NCBI GenBank assembly: GCA_021788365.1
Contig: JAJYKS010000010.1
Location: 1-24,985, forward strand
Reading direction: 5' to 3'
DNA from: a bacterium
GTDB lineage: Bacteria; Patescibacteria; Microgenomatia; UBA1400; UBA12108
Length of the DNA stretch: 24,985 nt
Both the position numbers and the translations under genes were made by a program. A model generated the notes under the pieces. That model searched no databases. It was not told the DNA's origin and saw only the letters and a list, made by a program, of their open reading frames with translations. Shown here piece after piece: positions 15,899-22,848 of the stretch (within the stretch, counting starts at the first letter, position 1; every line of letters begins with the position of its first letter).

Positions 15899-16961
15899 CC
15901 GCCTCAATAAAATTGGTGGTGCAGAATATGTACTGCAAGAATTTGCAGCCTTGTATCCAGAAGCCGACTGGTATACGAGCGTCTGGGAGCCGAGCCAGGC
16001 ACCGTTCTCGCGGTTGTGGAAAGTGCACCCATCGTTTCTCAACAAAATTTCGTTGCTGCGCACCCACCACGAGTGGGTACCATATCTCATGCCGTTTGTC
16101 TTCGAATCGTTCGACTTTTCCGGATACGACGTAGTTATCTCGATAACCAGCGCCGAAGCCAAGGGGATAATCACCCGCCCGGAGACACTTCACCTTTGTT
16201 ACTGCCTCACGCCCACGCGTTATCTCTACAACGACCTGGATACCTATATCCACGATCCCTTATCGCGACTTGTCGCAAAGAAATTGCGGGATTGGGATCA
16301 AGTAGCAGCCATCCGGCCAGATATAATGATAGCAATTAGTGAACACGTGAAAAAACGAATAAAAAAATACTACAACCGCGACAGCGAAGTTATCTATCCT
16401 CCCGTCGATATCAAAAAATTCTCCGTTCCCATTCATGAATCAAAAATTATAAATAATACATCTGAGTTTTATCTCACCGTATCCCGTCTCGTCCCGTCAA
16501 AACGGCTCGACATATTGGTACAGGCCTTCAATAAACTAGGGAGAAGGCTGGTTATTATCGGGTCGGGGGTGGAAGCGGCACGGCTCAAAAAACAAGCAGA
16601 AAAAAATATCACCTTTTTAGGCAAAGTTGCAGACGAAGACTTAGTCAAGTATTATCAAGGCTGTCAGGCCTTTGTAACCGCAGCCGAAGAAGACTTTGGC
16701 ATCGCGATGGTAGAGGCGCTAGCTGCCGGTAGGCCGGTCATCGCATGGAGGAAAGGCGGAGCCGCAGAAATAGTAAAAGACGGAGTGACCGGTATACTGG
16801 TACAGCAGGGGGGCAGCGAGCCGCTGCAACGCGCGGTACAGCAACTTGATACAATGCACATCTCCTCCGACCTCTGTCGCGAGAGTGCAGAGCAATATGG
16901 AAGAAATGTATGGCGGACGAAAATAAAGGAAAGGATAGAAGCAGCATGCAAAATGAAGTAA
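15876..16961 (+). CDS. GT4 family glycosyltransferase (WbaZ/mannosyltransferase-like)
   Basis: The protein has 361 residues from the GTG at 15876, chosen because GGAGGT at 15865-15870 lies 5 nt upstream and the protein then starts MKIALVYDRLNKIGGAEYVLQEF, the normal first strand. Upstream in-frame codons come from the tandem repeat of the previous gene. The first domain has YDVVISITSAEAKG and CYCLTPTRYLY, features of the WbaZ-like O-antigen mannosyltransferase group. The second has YLTVSRLVPSKRLD and AAEEDFGIAMVEALAAGRPVIAW with EX7E. Adjacent ManC-like GDP-mannose synthesis supports a mannose donor (inference). The interdomain linker (around residues 186-196) is unusually AT-rich. It overlaps both neighbours (23 bp and about 16 bp). 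Confidence 0.88.
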   Translation: MKIALVYDRLNKIGGAEYVLQEFAALYPEADWYTSVWEPSQAPFSRLWKVHPSFLNKISLLRTHHEWVPYLMPFVFESFDFSGYDVVISITSAEAKGIITRPETLHLCYCLTPTRYLYNDLDTYIHDPLSRLVAKKLRDWDQVAAIRPDIMIAISEHVKKRIKKYYNRDSEVIYPPVDIKKFSVPIHESKIINNTSEFYLTVSRLVPSKRLDILVQAFNKLGRRLVIIGSGVEAARLKKQAEKNITFLGKVADEDLVKYYQGCQAFVTAAEEDFGIAMVEALAAGRPVIAWRKGGAAEIVKDGVTGILVQQGGSEPLQRAVQQLDTMHISSDLCRESAEQYGRNVWRTKIKERIEAACKMK

Positions 16962-18055
16962 GAAAGCACTTGTATGTCGTTATCTTGTGTGGTGGTGGCG
17001 GCACACGCCTCTGGCCACTTTCCCGAGAAAAATCGCCGAAGCAATTTATCGACCTAGTCGGGACGGAGACACTCTTCACCAAAACGCTGAAACGCGCACG
17101 CAAGTTGGTACCGATAAATCATATCTACGTGATGACCAACAAAGCATACGCACGAGACGTAAACAAACGAGCAAATGGTATCCCTCGCTCACACATCATC
17201 GCAGAGCCGGAAAAGAAAAATACGGCACTCGCGATGGGAGCCATCGCCGGAATTATTCACACAAAAGATCCGGCTGCGGTTATAGTAAACCTTGCATCTG
17301 ACCACCTTATCGGCGACGAAGCCGCCTTCGTAAAAGCGATGCACGCGGCCTCATCCGTGGCCGCGAAGGGAGAGCGGTTTGTGACGGTTGGCATCACCCC
17401 GACATTTCCTCATACAGGTCTAGGATATATTCAGGCAGACGGTCTCCTCGGGAAAGAAGCAGGTTTACCCGTCCTTGCTGCACTCGGGTTTCGCGAAAAG
17501 CCGGACGAGGCAACTGCCAAAAAATTCCTTGCAAGCGGTGAGTATTACTGGAACGCCAACCTCTACACCTGGTCTACAAGATTGATCCTTGGCGAATTCG
17601 CCGCGCTTGCACCCGACTTGTACACGCACATCCAAAAGATAATGAAGGCTGTGGGTACACCAGACTTTCGTAAAACGCTTGTGCGTGAATATCATGCGGC
17701 AAAGGAAGAGCAAATCGACACAGCCATCTCTGAAAAGACGAAAAAATTGGCTGTTATCCCCGGCAACTTTGGTTGGACAGATATAGGGAGTTGGAACGTG
17801 GTACACGACGAGGTGGAAAAAGATCTAGACGGTAATGCAATGATAACGCGCGAGAAAGGTGCAGATTGGATAGGTATAGCTACAAAGAACTCACTTATCT
17901 CGACAGGAAAGAAACTCATAGTGACCATAGGGGTAGAAAACATGATGATCGTGGATACGCCAGACGCATTATTGATTACTCACAAAGACCGTGCCCAAGA
18001 AGTTAAAAAAGTCGTTGAAAGTCTCAAGACAACCGGCAAACACAAGGTATTGTAA
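16946..18055 (+). CDS. manC: Mannose-1-phosphate guanylyltransferase (ManC-like, single domain)
   Basis: The protein has 369 residues from the ATG at 16946, preceded by AAGGA at 16931-16935; an ATG at 16910 would add 12 polar residues. The N-terminal nucleotidyltransferase signature is complete: LYVVILCGGGGTRLWPLSR then PKQF (about 10-34). AEPEKKNTA, NLASDHLI, GYIQ, FREKPDEATA, YYWNANLY and GNFGWTDIGSW are all conserved in GMP-type sugar-1-phosphate guanylyltransferases. It makes GDP-mannose from mannose-1-phosphate and GTP. It lacks the C-terminal cupin isomerase domain of bifunctional ManC/AlgA, so fructose-6-phosphate isomerisation must come from elsewhere. It is followed after 1 nt by the initiating sugar transferase. 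GDP-mannose would feed the GT4 enzymes upstream. Confidence 0.93.
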   Translation: MQNEVRKHLYVVILCGGGGTRLWPLSREKSPKQFIDLVGTETLFTKTLKRARKLVPINHIYVMTNKAYARDVNKRANGIPRSHIIAEPEKKNTALAMGAIAGIIHTKDPAAVIVNLASDHLIGDEAAFVKAMHAASSVAAKGERFVTVGITPTFPHTGLGYIQADGLLGKEAGLPVLAALGFREKPDEATAKKFLASGEYYWNANLYTWSTRLILGEFAALAPDLYTHIQKIMKAVGTPDFRKTLVREYHAAKEEQIDTAISEKTKKLAVIPGNFGWTDIGSWNVVHDEVEKDLDGNAMITREKGADWIGIATKNSLISTGKKLIVTIGVENMMIVDTPDALLITHKDRAQEVKKVVESLKTTGKHKVL

Positions 18056-18056
18056 T

Positions 18057-18686
18057 ATGAACTATCAAAACGGGGTAAAACGAGTTATTGATATTGTTGT
18101 CGCCTCGGTTCTGCTCATATTATTTTTACCAATATGGATAGTCATACCCTTCCTGATAGTCCTTACTTCGCCTGGTCCAGTCATATATCGACACAAACGA
18201 GTAGGGCGTGATGGGCGGGAGTTCGACATGTTCAAATTCCGATCTATGGTAGTCAATGCCGACGAGATATTGCACAAAAAAGACAAGGTACTCCTGAAAA
18301 AATTTAAGGAAATGGACTGGAAACTAGAAGCAAAAGACGATCCCCGCATAACCCCTCTGGGACGTATCCTTCGCGCCCTCACCATAGACGAATTCCCTCA
18401 GCTGGTGAATGTGCTTGTTGGTGACATGAGCATGGTAGGACCACGGGCGTATCTCAGACGAGAGCTAGCCGAACAAACCTCGCGCTACCCCAAAACCAAA
18501 GCCTTAATTGCAACCGTACTGCAAGCCAAGCCAGGCATTACTGGCCTCTGGCAAGTCTCTGGTCGTAATGAAATTTCGTTTGACAAGCGAGCCGCTTTGG
18601 ACGCACAATATGTGCAGGAGATGTCGCTTGCGGGCGACCTCGCAATATTACTCAAAACACCGAAAGCAATGATCTCAAAATGGTAA
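18057..18686 (+). CDS. Undecaprenyl-phosphate phosphoglycosyl transferase (monotopic PGT, WbaP/WcaJ catalytic domain)
   Basis: The protein has 209 residues. An N-terminal re-entrant hydrophobic helix (about 8-37) is followed by the SPGPV helix-break, then KRVGRDGREFDMFKFRSM, DDPRITPLGRILRALTIDEFPQL with the catalytic Asp-Glu dyad (D111-E112), GDMSMVGPRA, and KPGITGLWQVSGR. This is the bacterial sugar transferase (PglC-like) domain without the extra N-terminal helices of WbaP. It transfers a sugar-1-phosphate from an NDP-sugar to undecaprenyl phosphate and so starts the glycan repeat. Its position between manC and the DUF4012 gene at the promoter-distal end of the locus is common in such clusters. 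It overlaps the DUF4012 gene by 7 bp; the donor is not predictable. Confidence 0.93.
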   Translation: MNYQNGVKRVIDIVVASVLLILFLPIWIVIPFLIVLTSPGPVIYRHKRVGRDGREFDMFKFRSMVVNADEILHKKDKVLLKKFKEMDWKLEAKDDPRITPLGRILRALTIDEFPQLVNVLVGDMSMVGPRAYLRRELAEQTSRYPKTKALIATVLQAKPGITGLWQVSGRNEISFDKRAALDAQYVQEMSLAGDLAILLKTPKAMISKW

Positions 18687-20680
18687 ACGAATCTGCCCAG
18701 ACGCCATCAAACGAAGCATTGTTGCCCGCCGCACCAGAGGAAATCATGCTGGAATCACACGAGGCGGATGGTATACCTGTCGAAAAATCAAAAAAACGCA
18801 AATTTTTTACGCGCCCATGGTTTATTCTCACCATGGTTCTAGTACTCGCGCTCCTCGCGCTTGGCGGATGGATTGGGGTTGTTGGCTACAACACCTATAC
18901 AAAAGTCAAGATTGTCGAAGCAGAGGCAAAGAAGACGGCAACCGATTTCTCTGCACGCAACCTCGGTGCTGCCAAAACGGATCTCGCGGCGACAAAAGGT
19001 GCGCTCGCCGACGCTCATAAAACATTTCAGGCCTTGTCTCCCTTGGGATATGTGCCTTTTATTGGTGGATATGTGCATGACGTAAATCATGTATTCAACG
19101 CTGGGGAAAAAGGTGGAGAAGTGGTAGATATGGTCATTACCGCGATCTCTCCCTACGCGGACGTCATGGGCTTTACCGGCGCTCAGAGTAGCACCCCTCA
19201 GATGGCGACAGCTGAAGATCGTATTATTTTTATAGCCCAAACGGTTGAAAAAATTTCACCGCAAATGGACGCAATCGGTGGGAAGTTAAAAGAGATAAAC
19301 ACGGAGATTCAAGCAATAGACCCCAATCGATACCCCCTCACAGTCGCCGGGCACCAAGTACGCAGCAACATAGTCTCGCTACAGCACACAGTCTCGTCCG
19401 CGGCAGATTCGATTTCACAGTTCCAGCCGATAGTGAAACTCTTACCCACACTCCTTGGCAACCCCGATCCCAAACGCTATCTCGTAGTGTTCCAAAACGA
19501 CGCCGAGCTACGCCCAACCGGCGGCTTCCTCACAGCGTACGCTACGCTGACCGTTGCCAACGGCAAGATAGAGCCTGGAGTCTCTCAGGACATTTACACG
19601 CTTGACGCCGCCTTCAATAGCAAGATCCCGGCGCCAGACCCAATTAAGAAATATCTTCCTTTGGTCTACAACTGGTACTTGCGTGACATGAATCTCTCGC
19701 CAGACTTCAAGGTTTCCATGGATACCTTTACCAAATACTACGGTCAGACTCCCGGAGCCCCCGACTTCGATGGCTTGATTGCTATAGATACACAAGTGCC
19801 GGTTGCCATCCTCAAAGTACTTGGTCCTATCGGCGTACCAGGCTACGGTGGCAAGTTTTCCGCCGAGAACGACCCTCGCTGCAACTGTCCACAAGTTATC
19901 TATGAACTTGAAAATATCATCACTCGCCCGACGTACGAAATTCGCCCCGGTCGCAAATCCATTCTCGGACCGCTCATGAACTCTATGCTTGCCAATATGA
20001 TGGGCAGCCCCCGCAGTGTCTGGCCACAGTTCTTTACGATTTTCACTGACAGCATTAGAGAAAAGCACTTGCTCATGTATTTCAAGGATCCCAACATGCA
20101 AAACGCCGCAGAGGTCTTGGGTGCCGCCGGTCGCATCAACGACTACGCAGGTGATTACCTCCACATAAACGATACCAACTTTGCGGGCGCCAAATCGAAC
20201 ATGTTTGTACAAAATACAGTGGATGAAACGGTTACGATAAATGGTGATGGCAGCATCACAAAGAAACTGGTCATGACATACATGAACCCGCAGCTCCCGG
20301 ACAACTGTAATTTAGAAGCAGGCCAGCTCTGCTTAAACGGCATTCTCCGCGACTGGCAACGCATCTACGTGCCAAAGGGATCGGTGCTAAAGTCTGCACA
20401 GGGGTACGAAGTGGATATGACCACAAGTACCGATCTAGGTCACACGGTGTTTGATGGATTCTTTACACTACCGCCGGCTCCAGGCAAAGGACAGACGTCT
20501 ATAAAGAAACTGACGGTTGAGTACACCGTACCTGCCGGCCACGTAACGTCGTCTGACTACAAACTCTTGATCCAGAAACAGCCGGGAACAAAAGTGGTAA
20601 AACACACAATTACCGTAAATGGCGGTGATCCCCAGGTCTACAACGTCGACTCCGATACCGAAGTCGATATCCCACGATAA
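18680..20680 (+). CDS. DUF4012 membrane-anchored extracellular protein
   Basis: The protein has 666 residues. A charged cytoplasmic head (about 1-47) is followed by one membrane helix (PWFILTMVLVLALLALGGWI) and a long extracellular part: a helical region (about 75-260), then KRYLVVFQNDAELRPTGGFLTAYATLTV, the hallmark of DUF4012. The C-terminus has beta-rich segments (TVDETVTINGDGSITKKLVMTYMNP and later strands) and Cys pairs that could form disulphides (NDPRCNCPQ; NCNLEAGQLC). DUF4012 proteins are frequent in Patescibacteria and Actinobacteria next to glycan genes; no activity is established that I know of. It overlaps the phosphoglycosyl transferase gene by 7 bp (ATGGTAA). It may attach, organise or export the glycan, but this is inference. 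Confidence 0.9.
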   Translation: MVNESAQTPSNEALLPAAPEEIMLESHEADGIPVEKSKKRKFFTRPWFILTMVLVLALLALGGWIGVVGYNTYTKVKIVEAEAKKTATDFSARNLGAAKTDLAATKGALADAHKTFQALSPLGYVPFIGGYVHDVNHVFNAGEKGGEVVDMVITAISPYADVMGFTGAQSSTPQMATAEDRIIFIAQTVEKISPQMDAIGGKLKEINTEIQAIDPNRYPLTVAGHQVRSNIVSLQHTVSSAADSISQFQPIVKLLPTLLGNPDPKRYLVVFQNDAELRPTGGFLTAYATLTVANGKIEPGVSQDIYTLDAAFNSKIPAPDPIKKYLPLVYNWYLRDMNLSPDFKVSMDTFTKYYGQTPGAPDFDGLIAIDTQVPVAILKVLGPIGVPGYGGKFSAENDPRCNCPQVIYELENIITRPTYEIRPGRKSILGPLMNSMLANMMGSPRSVWPQFFTIFTDSIREKHLLMYFKDPNMQNAAEVLGAAGRINDYAGDYLHINDTNFAGAKSNMFVQNTVDETVTINGDGSITKKLVMTYMNPQLPDNCNLEAGQLCLNGILRDWQRIYVPKGSVLKSAQGYEVDMTTSTDLGHTVFDGFFTLPPAPGKGQTSIKKLTVEYTVPAGHVTSSDYKLLIQKQPGTKVVKHTITVNGGDPQVYNVDSDTEVDIPR

Positions 20681-20721
20681 CGATTCGAGAATGGCGGTCG
20701 CGGGAAGAACAATCTTTATTG

Positions 20722-20730
20722 TGATATCCT
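20722..20730 (+). promoter_or_regulatory. Extended -10 (TGA-TATCCT), putative leaderless promoter of recO
   Basis: TGATATCCT ends 6 nt before the ATG at 20737. It follows a short palindrome (ACAAT-CTTT-ATTGT, 20709-20722) that could be an operator or weak hairpin. It is weaker than the other cases (TATCCT matches four of six) but at the same distance. A GTG at 20731 would lie upstream of the expected transcript start. Confidence 0.4.
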
Positions 20731-20736
20731 GTGCCC

Positions 20737-21264
20737 ATGCACTATGCCAAATACGAAGGGATCGTTGTCAATCGCCGGGCAGTCGGGGATGCTGATAGCT
20801 TTCTCACAATTTTTACGCGCGATGCAGGTAAACTTTCCGTATATGCCAAGTCTATCCGATCTACTCGATCAAAACGGATTGGGTCGCTCGACCTCTTCTC
20901 GCGCATTCGGTTTGAGGTGGCGGAGCGTGGTGGGCACCGCACGCTCACCCACGTAGAGCTCCTCGATAGCTACCGGAACAATAAAAAAGCACTCACCAAC
21001 ATAGGCAGGCTTTTCGAGCTGGGAGAGCTCGTTGACGCGCTAGTGCCAGAAGAAGATCCACATAGAGAAGTGTACGAGCTGCTTTCGACGGCGCTCACCC
21101 ACCTGTCTCACTTTCAGACCCCGGAATACGTACTTCGGTTCAAAAAGAAGTTACTTTTCCTCCTCGGCTATGGCGACCGCGAGCTTTCGCTATCAGAGAT
21201 AGACGCCTACATCGAATCGTTGCTCTCTCGCCCTCTTCGCGCTCCCCGCGTGTTGACAAAGTAA
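20737..21264 (+). CDS. recO: DNA repair protein RecO (short form)
   Basis: The protein has 175 residues from the ATG at 20737. The N-terminal OB fold starts with YEGIVVNRRAVGDADSFLTIFTRDAGKLSVYAKSIR, the classic RecO opening (E-[GA]-[IV]-V-L-..-..-E.D....F....GK....A.G.R). The helical domain includes the YVLRFKKKLLFLLGYGD segment. It normally loads RecA onto SSB-coated ssDNA with RecR and anneals ssDNA. It is shorter than usual (about 240 residues) and lacks the zinc-finger Cys motif. It is separated from the glycan locus by 56 nt and probably has its own promoter. Its end codes through the -35 hexamer of the T-box promoter. Confidence 0.82.
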   Translation: MHYAKYEGIVVNRRAVGDADSFLTIFTRDAGKLSVYAKSIRSTRSKRIGSLDLFSRIRFEVAERGGHRTLTHVELLDSYRNNKKALTNIGRLFELGELVDALVPEEDPHREVYELLSTALTHLSHFQTPEYVLRFKKKLLFLLGYGDRELSLSEIDAYIESLLSRPLRAPRVLTK

Positions 21265-21281
21265 AAAGCGCGCGCTAGAGT
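21253..21281 (+). promoter_or_regulatory. Sigma-70-type promoter of the glyS T-box leader
   Basis: TTGACA (21253-21258), a 17-bp spacer, and TAGAGT (21276-21281). The -35 is a perfect match and lies in the last codons of recO. The start would be near 21288, giving a leader of about 155 nt up to the glyS ATG. Confidence 0.65.
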
Positions 21282-21287
21282 AGCGAC

Positions 21288-21443
21288 AGACAAAGAGTGA
21301 CGTTCGTACCGCCCTGGCAAGCGGGAGTCATGTGAGAAGAGTGGACTAGCTAAATGGAGATCATGGCTAGCCAAGTAGGGTGGAACCGCGCAGGCTATAG
21401 CCTCCGTCCCTAGCATTACACGCTATGGAAGGAGGTTTTTTTG
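21288..21443 (+). promoter_or_regulatory. T-box riboswitch (glycine), compact, with short Stem I
   Basis: The invariant T-box sequence AGGGTGGAACCGCG is at 21377-21390. Its TGGA (21381-21384) can pair with the UCCA 3' end of uncharged tRNA-Gly, whose discriminator base is U. A short Stem I is visible: TGAC (21298-21301) with GTCA (21327-21330), and CCGC (21309-21312) with GCGG (21321-21324). It encloses GGC (21316-21318), a glycine codon that could be the specifier. A Stem III-like helix pairs GGACTAGC (21343-21350, one bulged A) with GCTAGCC (21366-21372). The antiterminator pairs TAGGG (21376-21380) with CCCTA (21408-21412), plus GCG with CGT and AGGC with GCCT. Stem I is far shorter than in Firmicutes; no Stem II is seen. 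Binding of uncharged tRNA-Gly would favour glyS expression. Confidence 0.9.
21401..21442 (+). terminator. Intrinsic terminator of the T-box leader, containing the glyS Shine-Dalgarno
   Basis: CCTCCGTCCCTAGC (21401-21414) pairs with GCTATGGAAGGAGG (21422-21435) with two mismatches and a 7-nt loop, followed by seven T. It shares CCCTA with the antiterminator, so the two structures exclude each other. The AAGGAGG in the 3' arm lies 9 nt before the ATG at 21445, so the same hairpin would also hide the ribosome binding site. Confidence 0.85.
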
Positions 21444-21444
21444 T

Positions 21445-22848
21445 ATGTCTGATACAATAAAACGTATGCCCACACTATCTGATATCGCCGCGCTCGCCAA
21501 GCGCCGCGGGTTCCTTTTTCCTGGCTCCGAGATTTACGGAGGACTCGCCAATACCTGGGACTACGGGCCGCTGGGATCAGAGCTCAAGAAAAAAATCAAA
21601 GACCTTTGGTGGAAAAATTTTGTGACGAGCCGCGCCGACATGGTGGGAATAGACGCCGCAGTGGTGAGTAGTGAAAAGATCTGGCAGGCTTCCGGCCACG
21701 TCGCAGGGTTTGCCGACGCCATGGTCGACTGCAAAGTTTGCCACGCCCGGACCCGCGCCGACCACCTCATCGAAGACTTCATGGAAAAGCAGGGCACTCC
21801 GCTCAAGGTAGAGGGCAAGCCATTGTCGGAACTTTCCGCTATCATTCACGAGCACAAAATTCCGTGCCCCACCTGTGGCTCCGCCGATTTAACGGACGCC
21901 CGCACCTTCAACCTCCTTTTTCCCGTGCACGTAGGGATATTGGCGGACAATGCCGACCTGGCCTACCTTCGCGGCGAGACTGCCCAGAGCATCTTTGTGA
22001 ACTTTAAGAATGTACTGGACAGTACCCGCGTCCGCCTGCCGTTTGGTATTGGGCAAATGGGGAAGAGCTTCCGGAACGAGATCACCAAGGGGCAGCTCAC
22101 CCACCGCATGATCGAATTCGAGCAAGCCGAGATCGAATATTTCTTTAACCCCGAGGTGGAAAAATGGGAGGAGCTTTTCAACCGCTGGCTCTCGGACATG
22201 CAGACATTTGTGGTGGAGACGCTCGGGGTAGACGCCAGTCACCTACGCGTCCGCGAACATTCTGACGAGGAACGGAGCTTCTACAGTAAACGCACCGTTG
22301 ACCTCGAGTATGCCTTTCCCTATGGGTTTAAGGAACTCTGGGGGCTGGCCTACCGCACCGACTACGACCTCTCCCGCCATCAGGAGTTCTCGGGCAAAGA
22401 TCTGACCTACACGGACCCCATGACAAACAAGAAATTTATCCCACATGTCATCGAGCCGGCAGTCGGTATTGATCGCCTCGTCCTGATGGTCCTCTGCGAC
22501 AGCTACTGGGACGATACCGCCAACAAGCGGGTGGTGCTTAAGCTCAAGCCGTCGCTCGCACCGTACACGGTCGCTGTCTTCCCGCTCCTTAGGAACAACG
22601 AGGAGCTGGTGGGGAAAGCCAAGGATATCTTTGCCAGTCTTCAGAAAAACTTCAGGACAGCTTGGGACGATAGGGGGAATATCGGCAAGCGCTACTACTA
22701 TCAGGACGAGATGGGGACGCCGTTTTGCGTGACGATAGATCATCAAACGCTGGAGGATGGCACCGTGACGGTGCGTGACCGCGACACCACCAGCCAGGAG
22801 CGAGTAAGCATAGACAAACTACAAACATATCTGGGGGCAAAACTATGA
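21445..22848 (+). CDS. glyS: Glycyl-tRNA synthetase, eukaryote-type alpha2
   Basis: The protein has 467 residues and is a single-chain class II synthetase charging tRNA-Gly with glycine and ATP. The N-terminus reads AKRRGFLFPGSEIYGGLANTWDYGPLG (from about residue 18), unmistakable for the family. Two Cys pairs, C96/C99 and C141/C144, fit the zinc-binding insert. The class II core has YLRGETAQSIFVNFKNV, SFRNEI with RMIEFEQAEIEYF, and the late PHVIEPAVGIDRL. The last about 100 residues are the anticodon-binding domain. The ATG at 21445 follows AAGGAGG by 9 nt and is preferred. However, a second ATG at 21466 has TGATACAAT 7 nt upstream, so a leaderless product lacking seven residues is also possible. 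It is regulated by the T-box. Confidence 0.96.
   Translation: MSDTIKRMPTLSDIAALAKRRGFLFPGSEIYGGLANTWDYGPLGSELKKKIKDLWWKNFVTSRADMVGIDAAVVSSEKIWQASGHVAGFADAMVDCKVCHARTRADHLIEDFMEKQGTPLKVEGKPLSELSAIIHEHKIPCPTCGSADLTDARTFNLLFPVHVGILADNADLAYLRGETAQSIFVNFKNVLDSTRVRLPFGIGQMGKSFRNEITKGQLTHRMIEFEQAEIEYFFNPEVEKWEELFNRWLSDMQTFVVETLGVDASHLRVREHSDEERSFYSKRTVDLEYAFPYGFKELWGLAYRTDYDLSRHQEFSGKDLTYTDPMTNKKFIPHVIEPAVGIDRLVLMVLCDSYWDDTANKRVVLKLKPSLAPYTVAVFPLLRNNEELVGKAKDIFASLQKNFRTAWDDRGNIGKRYYYQDEMGTPFCVTIDHQTLEDGTVTVRDRDTTSQERVSIDKLQTYLGAKL
21450..21458 (+). promoter_or_regulatory. Candidate internal leaderless promoter (TGA-TACAAT) before second glyS ATG
   Basis: TGATACAAT ends 7 nt before the ATG at 21466, the same arrangement as the other leaderless candidates here. 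It lies after the T-box terminator and inside the first codons of glyS, so it would escape the riboswitch. It may also be coincidence, because the sequence is coding. Confidence 0.35.

Noticed and set aside
19508..20212. Antisense open frame of 234 codons in the DUF4012 gene
   Set aside because: It is the complement of well-supported coding sequence with conserved DUF4012 motifs; typical shadow of a gene rich in RNY codons.
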